Assembly: GCF_900163635.1 (NCBI RefSeq)
Contig: NZ_FUID01000033.1
Location: 79,010-143,009 of the forward strand
Direction: 5' to 3'
Length of the DNA stretch: 64,000 nucleotides
DNA from: Leucobacter sp. 7(1)
GTDB taxonomy: Bacteria > Actinomycetota > Actinomycetes > Actinomycetales > Microbacteriaceae
Shown: positions 1-8,287 of the stretch, in pieces
Numbering within the stretch: position 1 is the first letter of the stretch
Layout of the letters: each line of letters starts with the position of its first letter
Made by a program: the position numbers and the translations under genes
Notes under the pieces: model-generated
Databases searched by the model: none
What the model was told of the DNA's origin: nothing
The model's input: only the letters and a program-made list of their open reading frames with translations

Positions 1-2471
1 CGGGTAAGGCGGGCGGTCCGATTCGGGCCGGTGACGTGCTCCAGTACCACGTTGCGGTCCAGAACACGGGACCGGGGGACTGGACCGCGAAGTCCGCGTG
101 GGCCGCCGAGCGCCTTGCCACAATCACCGCGGACGTGTCCCGGTTGCGCGACGATGCAGTGATCCTCGGATCGCGCGTGGGATCGAGCGCGTATTACTGT
201 GGTCCCACCGAATGGTCCCCGTACTGTGGCACCGCACCCCCTGTTGCCGCTGACGGCATCATTACGGAGCGGTTCGCTCTTGCCGCCGGCGCCAAGCAAT
301 TCTTCAACGTGCGGATCCAGATCACGAACGATTTCCTCGCGGGGGATCAACGACTCGACGCCGTATTCGCGGCGTCCGGTGCCCCGGGGAACGGGCAGCC
401 GGACATTACCCGGACGCACGAGTTCAGTGAGCACGTCACCGTGCAACACCCCAACCTTGAGTTTGCGAATGCGCGGTGGACGAAAGTCGCGGGCAAGGCC
501 GCCGGCCCGATCCGCGCCGGCGACGTGCTGCAGTACCACGTGGCCGTGCAGAACACGGGCGCGGGGGACTGGACAGCGAAGTCTGCCTGGGCTGCAGAGC
601 GGCTCGCGACGATCACCGCGGACGTGTCCGGGCTCCGTGATGACGCGGTGTTCTTGGGCTCAAGAGTGGGGGCGAGCGCCTACTACTGCGGGCCCACCGA
701 GTGGTCTCCCTACTGCGGCACAGCGCCAGCCGTAACGGCCGACGGCACCGTCACGGAGACGTTTGCACTCGCCGCCGGTGCCACACAGTACTTCAACTTG
801 CGGATCCAAATCACCAGCGACTTCCTTGCGGGAGACCAACGTTTGGAGAGTGTGTTCACCACAACCGGGGACCCGGGAAACGGTGAACCGCGGATCATGC
901 ACACGCACGAGTTCAGTGACAGTGTCGAGACGGAACACCCGGATCTGAAAATCTCGGATGCGCGGTGGACCAAGGTCGCGGGGAAGGCTGGCGGTCCGAT
1001 CCGGGCCGGGGATGTGTTGCAGTATCACGTGGCCGTGCAGAACACGGGCGCGGGGGATTGGACGGCGAAGTCTGCCTGGGCTGCGGAGCGGCTCGCGACG
1101 ATCACCGCGGACGTGTCGGGCCTCCGCGACGATGCGGTGATTCTGGGATCGCGCGTGGGTCCAAGCGCCTACTACTGCGGCCCCACCGAATGGTCGCCAT
1201 ACTGTGGCACTGCGCCCACGGTCGCCGGGGACGGCACCATCACGGAACGTTTCGCGCTCGCCGCCGGTGCCACACAGTACTTCAACGTGCGGATTCAGAT
1301 CACGAACGACTTCCTTGCGGGAGATCAGCGCCTCAATGCCGTGGTTACCACGACGGGGGATCCCGGCAACGAGCAGCCGCTGATTACCCGCACGCACGAG
1401 TTCAGCGACCCCGTAGAAGTTCAACACCCGGATCTCGCATTCTCGGATGCGCGGTGGACCAAAGTCGCCGGCAAGGCAGACGGGCCGATCCGCGCCGGGG
1501 ACGTGTTGCAGTATCACGTCGCCGTGCAGAACACGGGCGCGGGGGATTGGACGGCGAAGACCGCGTGGGCGGCTGATCGACTCGCGCAGATCAGCGCCGA
1601 CGTGTCAGGTCTGCAAGATGACGCGGTGATCATCGGAGCCCGCGTCGGAGCGAGTGCGAGCTACTGCGCAGCCACCGAGTGGTCCCCCTACTGCGGCACC
1701 TCGCCGGCGGTCACGGCGGACGGGAAAATCTCTGAGTCCTTCCCGCTCGCCGCCGGTGCGAAGGTCTACTTCAACGTGCGCATCCAGATCACGAACGATT
1801 TCCTTGCCGGAGATCAGCGCCTCGACACCGTATTCACCACGAGCGGGGAACCGGGGAATGATCGGCCACGGATCGTAGACTCCCACGCGTTCAGCGAGCG
1901 CGTCACCGTGCAGCACCCTGATCTCAAGATCCAGCGCCAGCTCTGGACCAAGGTCGCGGGAGACCCGAAGGGGCCGGTGCGCGCCGGAGACGTGTTGCAG
2001 TACCACGTTGCCGTGAAGAACACAGGCGACGGCGACTGGGTGGGGAAGTCGAGCTGGGCGAAAGAGACACTGGCGCGGTTCTCAAGCGACCTGACCGGCG
2101 TGCTTGATGATGCCGTGTTCCTGGAATCTCGGACCGGCACCCACGCCAGCTATTGCGGGCCGACCGAGATGACCGTATCGTGCGGCAGCGCGCTGCCCTC
2201 GCCCGTCGACGGGAAGATCGTCTCGGACCTTACGCTCCCATCCGGGGCTGTGCAATACATGAACTATCGGGTGCGCGTCTCCGATGCCTACACGGGTGAC
2301 CACCGACTTGTGAACCCCGTGTGCGCCACAGGTGACCCCGGAAACGGCGAAGCAGCGGTGTCAGACTGCGGAGAGACCCTTGCTGAGCTGGAACTGCAGT
2401 ATCCGGACGTGGAGGTGACAGTCTCCGCAGAGAAGCGGCCCAACCCCACGTCAGCGCTCCGCGCCGGAGAC
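1..2471 (+). repeat. 489-bp in-frame tandem repeats
   Basis: Equivalent GTG codons of the GDV(L)QYHV motif fall at 36, 525, 1014, 1503 and 1992, so four consecutive periods are exactly 489 bp (163 codons). The next equivalent position is at 2472, a 480-bp period for the more divergent last unit. The first four units are near-identical at the protein level, pointing to recent unequal recombination or gene conversion. The array continues beyond the left edge. Confidence 0.95.
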
Positions 2472-5369
2472 ACTGTCAGCTACACAGTGAGCCTCGAAAA
2501 CACGGGTGACGGTGACTGGAACCAGCCATCGAATTGGGCAACGGGCAATCCACTGGCGCTGTCAATGGATCTCTCCGACGTACTCGACGACGCCGCGGTC
2601 ACGCGCTCTCCCACGGGCGGTGCCGCGATTGCTCAGGCGGAGCTTCGCTGGTCTGGGGGGCTTGCCGCAGGACACACTCACCGCATCGAGTTCGACGTGC
2701 GGGTGGCGAACCAGAGCGCCGGATCGGGGAGCAACCTGATGCTCCGGGCAGAGGCCGTGGCGACGGGAGACACCCGAAACCCGGCCGCCCAGCCCTCGGT
2801 CCTGACCCGATCGGCCGAGACTGAGCTGGGGGTCGGCGAACGGTGGTCGCTCAGTAAGCGGGCGTACCGGGCGAACGGCGATGAGCTGCCTGCGCATGCG
2901 ACTGTGCGGCCGGGTGACGCGATCACGTATCGCATCGAGGCGACCGCGGTGGGTGGCTGGCCCGTCCCCCGGGTCACGCTCAGCGATGACCTCAGCGATG
3001 TGCTCGACAACGCCGAGCTGGAGGGTGATGTCGAACTGCGCATCGGAGATGCTCCGGGACGCGTGCTGCCGGTGCAGGACGGCTCGGTCGACACGGGCGA
3101 ATTTGTGCTGCCGGGTACCGGGAAGGCGGCGATCGTGTACACGGTCCGGGTGCCCGAGGACATGCGTGCGGGAACCCTCCGGAACTCGGCTTCGGGGGAG
3201 GCATTCGGTGCTGCCGGGAGCGCGATCGCACCCCAGGAATGCGGCACCGTTCAGAAGCCGTGTACAACCGAGCACCGGATCACGGCACCCGAACCGCTGA
3301 TTGACAAGCAGATGTCACCAGACAGTGGCATCGCCCGTGGCGACACCGTGAGCTACACCGTGCGTGTCACGAACCCAGGCCCCGGGGCCTGGACAGAGGG
3401 CACCCCGCTCTCCGTGATTGACGAGCTCGAGCGAGTGCTCGATGACGCACAGCTGCTGGGAGAGGCCGGCGCCGAGGTGACGGTACTCACGAGCGACCAG
3501 TCCGCAGCGGGAAGCCTCGCCGTGCGCGACCACCGCATCGAGTGGTCAGGCTCACTCGCGGCAGGTGCCTGGATCGAGTTCCAGTATCAGGTGCGTATCG
3601 GGTCCGAACCCGGCACCGGCGACCGAGTGCTTGTCAACGAGGCGTGCACGGGTGCTCCCGGGAAGGAACGGGTGTGCGATGAAGTGCGCGCCACAATCCC
3701 CATGTCACCCACCGACGTTGACCGTCCGCAGTGGGGCGGTGGGGACGCGGACGGCTGTGCCACCCCACCCTGGATTCAGCTCCCGGTGGCACCCGGGGTG
3801 GTCTACACGATGGCGGGAACCGTTGAACCCGGAGGATCGGTGACGGTGACAGCCACGCCGCGTCCGGGCTACACGCTTGTTGTGCCGGACGGATGGATAC
3901 TCGACGCGGACGGAAACACGGCGAGCTTCACGGTCGAGTTCCCCACGTGTGAAGGGAAGAACTACGTCTTCCCCGAGGCGGACATCGTCATGGGCGGATG
4001 CGCTGAAGACGGAACGATCACCCCGCCCGCAGTGAGCCTGCCCGAGACCGAGGGGATCGAGTATCGCATCGACGGTGAGGTTGTCGCTGGCGGCACTGTC
4101 GTGATCACAGCGACCGCGCAGCCCGGATTCACACTTCGGCTGCTCCCTCACTCTGCGGGGTGGAACCTCGCCGCGGACGGGCAGACCGCCACCCGCACGA
4201 TCACCTTCCCCGTACCTGAGTGCGCCGGGCCGGGCGAGGGCGGATCAGCGTTGGTTCCGGACGTTCCAACCTGGACTGGCCCCAGCTGCGAGGTGCCGGA
4301 TCGCGTCCCAATGCTCACACTGCCGGAAACGGTGGGGTTGGAATACTCCGTCGAGGGTGAGGTAGCGCTCGGCTCGACCGTCACGGTGACCGTGCACGCC
4401 CTGGACGGTTCTGCGCTCGGCTACCGGGAGGGCTGGACATACAGCGCGGACCGACGCAGCGCGAGTTGGCGAATCACATTCTCGCCGCCAAGCGGGTGCG
4501 ACAGCGGAGGGAATACCGACGGCGGCACGACTGATCCTGGTGGAGAAGGTGGCACTGACGGCGAAACCGACGGCGGTACGGAAGGTGGTGAAGACGGCGG
4601 AACCGACGGCGGGACCGACCCGACTGAACCCGGCACTGATCCCTCGGGGGACACCGTGGTGCCGCCCATCCCAGGTCTCCCCGAGCCGGTGTGTGTCGCT
4701 GGGAAGGTAGTCATGCCGACCCTCGAAGTGATCCTGGTCCCAGGCGTCTGGTACGAGGTCGAGGGGGAGATGGCACCCGGCAACACCGTGGTGCTGACCG
4801 CACGCACGCTGCCGGGGTTCATCCTGCAGAACACCGCGGACTGGATGACCGGTCGGTGGGATGTCGCGCCGGATCGGCGCAGTGCCACACAGACGGTCCG
4901 CTTCCCCACCGTCGAGGAGCTCTGCGGCGGCGGAATTGGCCCGACTGATCCGACTGATCCTACGGATCCCACTGATCCGACTGATCCCACTGATCCGACT
5001 GATCCTACGGATCCGACTGATCCGACTGATCCGACTGATCCGACTGATCCTACGGATCCGACTGATCCGACTGATCCTACGGATCCTACGGATCCGACTG
5101 ATCCGACTGATCCTACGGATCCGACGGACCCGACTGGCCCGGGTGAGCCGACCAAGCCGGCCGACCCCAGCGATCCCGGGTCGCCGACGCTTCCGGGCAG
5201 CCCCGACGACCTGGCGGGCCCCAGCGTCGCACTATCGGCAGCCGAGCACTCGCTTGCGGTGACCGGGAATGCCCGCACCTTCGGCACCATCCTTGGAGCC
5301 GCTGCGTGCCTCCTCGCCGGTGCGGCCCTGCTTGCCCGACGGCGCCGCAGCGCGGGGCGAATCGGCTAG
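1..5369 (+). CDS. Giant repetitive LAxTG-anchored surface protein, 5' end outside the window
   Basis: The frame is open at the left edge, so the start and signal peptide are not seen; about 1788 residues are present. Order of parts: four units of exactly 163 residues plus a 160-residue divergent fifth (each with a YYCGPTEWSPYCG-like motif and a GDVLQYHV/NTGxGDW core resembling CARDB/DUF11 adhesin folds); two or three further DUF11-like domains; four ~75-residue modules each opening with Cys and ending near a TxxFP motif; a Gly/Asp/Thr/Glu-rich linker; about 21 Pro-Thr-Asp triplets as a wall-spanning stalk; LAVTG (5253-5267), a hydrophobic helix and RRRR. The tail is a class E sortase sorting signal by family knowledge. 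Probably an adhesin or fibrous surface protein; ligand unknown. Confidence 0.85.
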   Translation, partial: GKAGGPIRAGDVLQYHVAVQNTGPGDWTAKSAWAAERLATITADVSRLRDDAVILGSRVGSSAYYCGPTEWSPYCGTAPPVAADGIITERFALAAGAKQFFNVRIQITNDFLAGDQRLDAVFAASGAPGNGQPDITRTHEFSEHVTVQHPNLEFANARWTKVAGKAAGPIRAGDVLQYHVAVQNTGAGDWTAKSAWAAERLATITADVSGLRDDAVFLGSRVGASAYYCGPTEWSPYCGTAPAVTADGTVTETFALAAGATQYFNLRIQITSDFLAGDQRLESVFTTTGDPGNGEPRIMHTHEFSDSVETEHPDLKISDARWTKVAGKAGGPIRAGDVLQYHVAVQNTGAGDWTAKSAWAAERLATITADVSGLRDDAVILGSRVGPSAYYCGPTEWSPYCGTAPTVAGDGTITERFALAAGATQYFNVRIQITNDFLAGDQRLNAVVTTTGDPGNEQPLITRTHEFSDPVEVQHPDLAFSDARWTKVAGKADGPIRAGDVLQYHVAVQNTGAGDWTAKTAWAADRLAQISADVSGLQDDAVIIGARVGASASYCAATEWSPYCGTSPAVTADGKISESFPLAAGAKVYFNVRIQITNDFLAGDQRLDTVFTTSGEPGNDRPRIVDSHAFSERVTVQHPDLKIQRQLWTKVAGDPKGPVRAGDVLQYHVAVKNTGDGDWVGKSSWAKETLARFSSDLTGVLDDAVFLESRTGTHASYCGPTEMTVSCGSALPSPVDGKIVSDLTLPSGAVQYMNYRVRVSDAYTGDHRLVNPVCATGDPGNGEAAVSDCGETLAELELQYPDVEVTVSAEKRPNPTSALRAGDTVSYTVSLENTGDGDWNQPSNWATGNPLALSMDLSDVLDDAAVTRSPTGGAAIAQAELRWSGGLAAGHTHRIEFDVRVANQSAGSGSNLMLRAEAVATGDTRNPAAQPSVLTRSAETELGVGERWSLSKRAYRANGDELPAHATVRPGDAITYRIEATAVGGWPVPRVTLSDDLSDVLDNAELEGDVELRIGDAPGRVLPVQDGSVDTGEFVLPGTGKAAIVYTVRVPEDMRAGTLRNSASGEAFGAAGSAIAPQECGTVQKPCTTEHRITAPEPLIDKQMSPDSGIARGDTVSYTVRVTNPGPGAWTEGTPLSVIDELERVLDDAQLLGEAGAEVTVLTSDQSAAGSLAVRDHRIEWSGSLAAGAWIEFQYQVRIGSEPGTGDRVLVNEACTGAPGKERVCDEVRATIPMSPTDVDRPQWGGGDADGCATPPWIQLPVAPGVVYTMAGTVEPGGSVTVTATPRPGYTLVVPDGWILDADGNTASFTVEFPTCEGKNYVFPEADIVMGGCAEDGTITPPAVSLPETEGIEYRIDGEVVAGGTVVITATAQPGFTLRLLPHSAGWNLAADGQTATRTITFPVPECAGPGEGGSALVPDVPTWTGPSCEVPDRVPMLTLPETVGLEYSVEGEVALGSTVTVTVHALDGSALGYREGWTYSADRRSASWRITFSPPSGCDSGGNTDGGTTDPGGEGGTDGETDGGTEGGEDGGTDGGTDPTEPGTDPSGDTVVPPIPGLPEPVCVAGKVVMPTLEVILVPGVWYEVEGEMAPGNTVVLTARTLPGFILQNTADWMTGRWDVAPDRRSATQTVRFPTVEELCGGGIGPTDPTDPTDPTDPTDPTDPTDPTDPTDPTDPTDPTDPTDPTDPTDPTDPTDPTDPTDPTDPTDPTGPGEPTKPADPSDPGSPTLPGSPDDLAGPSVALSAAEHSLAVTGNARTFGTILGAAACLLAGAALLARRRRSAGRIG
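4941..5132 (+). repeat. 9-bp (Pro-Thr-Asp)n stalk repeat
   Basis: About 21 copies of a 9-bp unit (CCN ACN GAY) encode PTD triplets, ending in PTGPG. The unit is multiple of three, so copy number can change without frameshift. It forms the Pro-rich spacer before the sorting signal. Confidence 0.95.
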
Positions 5370-6937
5370 CGCGCGCGTCGGCGAAGGAGGAGCATCGCTC
5401 CCGTGAGGAGACTGACGGCCGCGAGCGTAATGAAGGGCGCGGGGCCGGAGCTTCCCGTTCGTGCGAGCTTCGTACCGGCCCAGTCGGCACCTCCGTTCGT
5501 CGGAGGAGTCGTGGGGGTCACCGGTCCCGTGGGTTCGCTCGGGCCACCGGGCTCGGTGGGCACCGTCGGATCCGTGGGGTCGCCCGGGTCGGTTGGCTCA
5601 CCCGGGTCGGTTGGCTCGCCGGGGTCGGTCGGATCAATTGGGTCGGTCGGGTCCGTGGGATCGGTAGGATCCACCTTGGAACGCGTGAACGTCCAGGGGC
5701 CGACGAACTCGAGGTCCGCCCCATCGACCACCTGCACGGATGGTTCCCAACCCGCAAACTGCCAGAACCCGTCTGGCACCGTGACCGTGCGGGCCTCAAT
5801 CGGTTCGGGCGTCACTTCACTCCCCTGCACCGCACTGCCCGGCTCGGGGAGCAACGCCGTCACCGCCGCGGGGAGTGTGCCCCCCGCCGTGTCTTGGAAG
5901 GAATAGTTCACCGCGAACTCGGCGTCGGGGTCCACCGTGTACGCCCATTCACCCTGGAAGCGGAGGTTGGCGGCCTCGACGACCGCCTGTTCGGGCACCC
6001 ACCCGGTAAACGACCAGCTGCCCTGTCCTTCGCGCACCGTGGTGACCGCTGGTGCGGGTGGGGTCACCACGCTGCCATCGACCTGCATCGTGGCTCGTGG
6101 GGGAAGCAGTTCGAGCACAGACTCAGGGAGCGCGCGGCCGGCGGTGCTGCTCACGAACTCGAATTCTGCATCGTACGTCTGGACCATCGTGAGATCTACC
6201 GCGTTTCCGGTGGCATCGAAGGTGAGTGGCATCATCGCGTGGAAGAACGCGTCCATCCGCATCTCGCCGCTCACCGTCGGATCGGTCATCGTGAACGTTT
6301 TTCCCGCGACGAATGCCGACTGCGGCACATAGAACGCGCGCGCCGGGGTCGTCAGGCTCAGAGACTGCGGCTGATTCGCATCGAGCTGGGCCCCGGTGAC
6401 CTTGCTCCCGTCTTCGTTGACCAGCACGAACTCGGCGGCATAGCGTCCGGTCCCGGCATCGTAGGACACTGAGGTGCACCGGATGAACGAGCTGAGCTCC
6501 GTGTCGGGGTTCTGAGCTTCCACCTCGGACTGGAGCGCATCGCACTCGACGAACGCGGGATCACTCAATACGACATCACTGTCGACGGTGAAGGAGATAT
6601 CCCAGTTCCCGCTGAAGGTCTTCTCTGCCCATCGGGCTGGAGTGTTCCCGGAGCCGAACCCCCAGACGGTCTTGAAGAGTCGGTAGGAACGCCACAGGCT
6701 CGTCATGTCCAGGTTGCCGCGGTAGGCAATCTGGTAGGCCGTGTCCGGAGAATTACCCTTCGCGGAGTCATACAGGAACTCGCTGTTGCTCGTGATCTGC
6801 CCGCTGTTGTCGATCGCGTAGGCATCTGCCGACACCGCGATCGTGACCGGTGTGGCTGCGTGTGCGGGCGTGGCGAGTCCGAGCAGTGCGACGCAGGCGG
6901 CAAGCGCCATGGCAGCGAGCGTGGTGGTGCGTTTCAT
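5366..6937 (-). CDS. Secreted SHIRT-domain surface protein with LARTG sorting signal
   Basis: Predicted 523-aa wall-anchored protein. The ATG at 6937 is chosen because it has a GGGGGGAAA ribosome site and opens a Sec signal peptide (residues 1-27, ending TPAHA); the frame upstream would run into trmL. A novel ~250-residue N-terminal region with YDSAKGNSPDTAYQI and W-rich segments precedes two SHIRT-like modules (each with a LLPP/LLPEPGS element, a W-F-GW motif and a closing GxWxxT). A PTDPTD/PGEPTD stalk follows (about 5522-5674), then LARTG at residues 491-495, a membrane helix and RRRAR. Such layouts are typical of sortase-attached adhesins. Its stop codon overlaps that of the convergent giant surface gene. 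Confidence 0.85.
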   Translation of the reverse strand: MKRTTTLAAMALAACVALLGLATPAHAATPVTIAVSADAYAIDNSGQITSNSEFLYDSAKGNSPDTAYQIAYRGNLDMTSLWRSYRLFKTVWGFGSGNTPARWAEKTFSGNWDISFTVDSDVVLSDPAFVECDALQSEVEAQNPDTELSSFIRCTSVSYDAGTGRYAAEFVLVNEDGSKVTGAQLDANQPQSLSLTTPARAFYVPQSAFVAGKTFTMTDPTVSGEMRMDAFFHAMMPLTFDATGNAVDLTMVQTYDAEFEFVSSTAGRALPESVLELLPPRATMQVDGSVVTPPAPAVTTVREGQGSWSFTGWVPEQAVVEAANLRFQGEWAYTVDPDAEFAVNYSFQDTAGGTLPAAVTALLPEPGSAVQGSEVTPEPIEARTVTVPDGFWQFAGWEPSVQVVDGADLEFVGPWTFTRSKVDPTDPTDPTDPIDPTDPGEPTDPGEPTDPGDPTDPTVPTEPGGPSEPTGPVTPTTPPTNGGADWAGTKLARTGSSGPAPFITLAAVSLLTGAMLLLRRRAR

Positions 6938-7048
6938 CTGGTTTCCCCCCAGTCGGCAGACGTGCCCACACCATAACCCGGGGCATAGAAAAAAGATAGC
7001 ATTCGGCAAATAGGGGGTACGGCAAGTAAGGCGAGTAGGCTCCCAAGA

Positions 7049-7525
7049 GTGACCCGCATCCTCCTCTTTGAACCTCGCATCGCCGGCAATACCGGCAATG
7101 TGATCCGTATGGCAGCCGGATCTGGGGCTGAACTCCACCTGGTGAATCCGCTCTTCGACTTCGAGGACGCGAAGCTGCGGCGCGCTGGTCTCGACTATCA
7201 CGACCTCGCGATCGTGCAGCAGCATGATTCGTTCGATGCAGCGATGCACGTACTCCAGCCGGCCCGCGTCTTCGCGTTCACCGCCCGCACGGAGCGCTCC
7301 TACACCGACGTCTCCTATGAGCCGAACGACGTCCTGCTGTTCGGTCCGGAACCGACGGGGCTGAGCGAGGAGATCCTGATGCATGAGGCCGTCACAGACC
7401 GGCTGCGCGTCCCGATGCTGCCGGGACGTCGATCCATGAACCTCGCAAACTGCGTCGCTGTGGCCACCTACGAGGCCTGGCGGCAGCAAGGCTTCCCCGG
7501 AGCAGGAACGGAGACACACACATGA
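7049..7525 (+). CDS. trmL: tRNA (cytidine(34)-2'-O)-methyltransferase TrmL
   Basis: 158 aa, normal length for TrmL, a SPOUT-class RNA methyltransferase that 2'-O-methylates the wobble nucleotide of tRNA-Leu isoacceptors using S-adenosylmethionine. Visible motifs: N-terminal NTGNVIRMAAGSG, central LLFGPEPTGLSEEIL, and the C-terminal knot signature MNLANCVAVATYE. The start is GTG 7049, with an AAGGCGAG purine tract about 15 nt upstream; no better start is present. Its TGA overlaps the ATG of the next gene (ATGA, 7522-7525), so the two are translationally coupled. A 111-bp region shared with the divergent surface protein gene holds the promoters. Confidence 0.9.
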   Translation: MTRILLFEPRIAGNTGNVIRMAAGSGAELHLVNPLFDFEDAKLRRAGLDYHDLAIVQQHDSFDAAMHVLQPARVFAFTARTERSYTDVSYEPNDVLLFGPEPTGLSEEILMHEAVTDRLRVPMLPGRRSMNLANCVAVATYEAWRQQGFPGAGTETHT

Positions 7526-8274
7526 GGCTCGCGACGTTGACACTCACGCCTTGGTACCGACGGCCCCAACTCCACCGCGGCGGCGGGGCGGAGCAACCCG
7601 GATCGGTGCGGGCTACGGCGATCCTCGATCATGCGTCGCCGGGGATCAGCGCGCTCGTCGCGCAGGCTCGGGAGCGCGCCGCAAGCGAACTCGGAACCGG
7701 TCACGCCCCCTCACCGCTCGCCACGGTGCGCGCCGCGCACGGGCTGATTCGTGATGCGGTGCGACCCGTCTACGCGATGGAGGAGGCGACGCCCGCATCC
7801 CGCGTCCTGGCTCGCGGCACGGGATCATGTAGCCAGCGCCTTGCAGTACTGGAGAGCGCTGCCCGCGCAATTGGAGTGGAGACTCGAGTGAGGGCACTCT
7901 CCATTGACGGCGCGTTTTGGGAGCCTCGTTTCCCGCGCCTCACCTTTGCGCTACCGGATCGGGTCCTCCTTGCCTGGCCAGAGTTCAGGCTCGACGGCTG
8001 GCGGCCTGCCTCGGAGCTGTTCGGCCCGCTTGGCTGCCGAGCGGGCGGTGCCTTCACAAACTCTGGTTCCGAAACGCTGTTCGAAGCCGTGGGACGTTGC
8101 GCCGTCGACTGGGATGGTGAAACGAGCGGCGATCCCGCGGACCTCTCCGCGCACCTGCGTGCAGACCTCGGATACTTTACGGATCGAGACGAGCTGTTTG
8201 CGCGGCTCGGACAAACGCTGTGCACTCCCTCGCGTGCGATTGCTGACCCGGTGATGCGCCGGATCGCGGCGTGA
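7522..8274 (+). CDS. Transglutaminase-like superfamily protein
   Basis: 250 aa, no signal peptide or membrane segment. A segment GTGSCSQRLAVLESAARAIGVETRVRAL is the usual transglutaminase/peptidase-like nucleophile helix, with Cys in GSCSQ as the likely active residue; a later W-PEFRLDGW stretch resembles the substrate-pocket strand, but a clear His-Asp pair is less obvious. Such soluble proteins are common in Microbacteriaceae and have no assigned substrate. Translationally coupled to trmL. Family assignment rests on motif reading only. Confidence 0.5.
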   Translation: MRLATLTLTPWYRRPQLHRGGGAEQPGSVRATAILDHASPGISALVAQARERAASELGTGHAPSPLATVRAAHGLIRDAVRPVYAMEEATPASRVLARGTGSCSQRLAVLESAARAIGVETRVRALSIDGAFWEPRFPRLTFALPDRVLLAWPEFRLDGWRPASELFGPLGCRAGGAFTNSGSETLFEAVGRCAVDWDGETSGDPADLSAHLRADLGYFTDRDELFARLGQTLCTPSRAIADPVMRRIAA

Positions 8275-8287
8275 GGGGCCGATAGGG

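Noticed and set aside
36..2471. Minus-strand frames inside the 489-bp repeats
   Set aside because: They recur with the repeat and share its period, as expected for shadows of a repetitive gene.
4941..5132. Short regular repeats as a possible CRISPR array
   Set aside because: Unit is 9 bp, contiguous, in frame and has no spacers; it is a coding stalk repeat.
4421..5290. Minus-strand frame with Gly-Ser-Val repeats
   Set aside because: Reverse reading of the PTD repeat of the surface protein; no start signal and no partner domain.
6938..7543. Upstream extension of the SHIRT protein frame over trmL
   Set aside because: The signal peptide and ribosome site fix the start at 6937; the extension is antisense to trmL.
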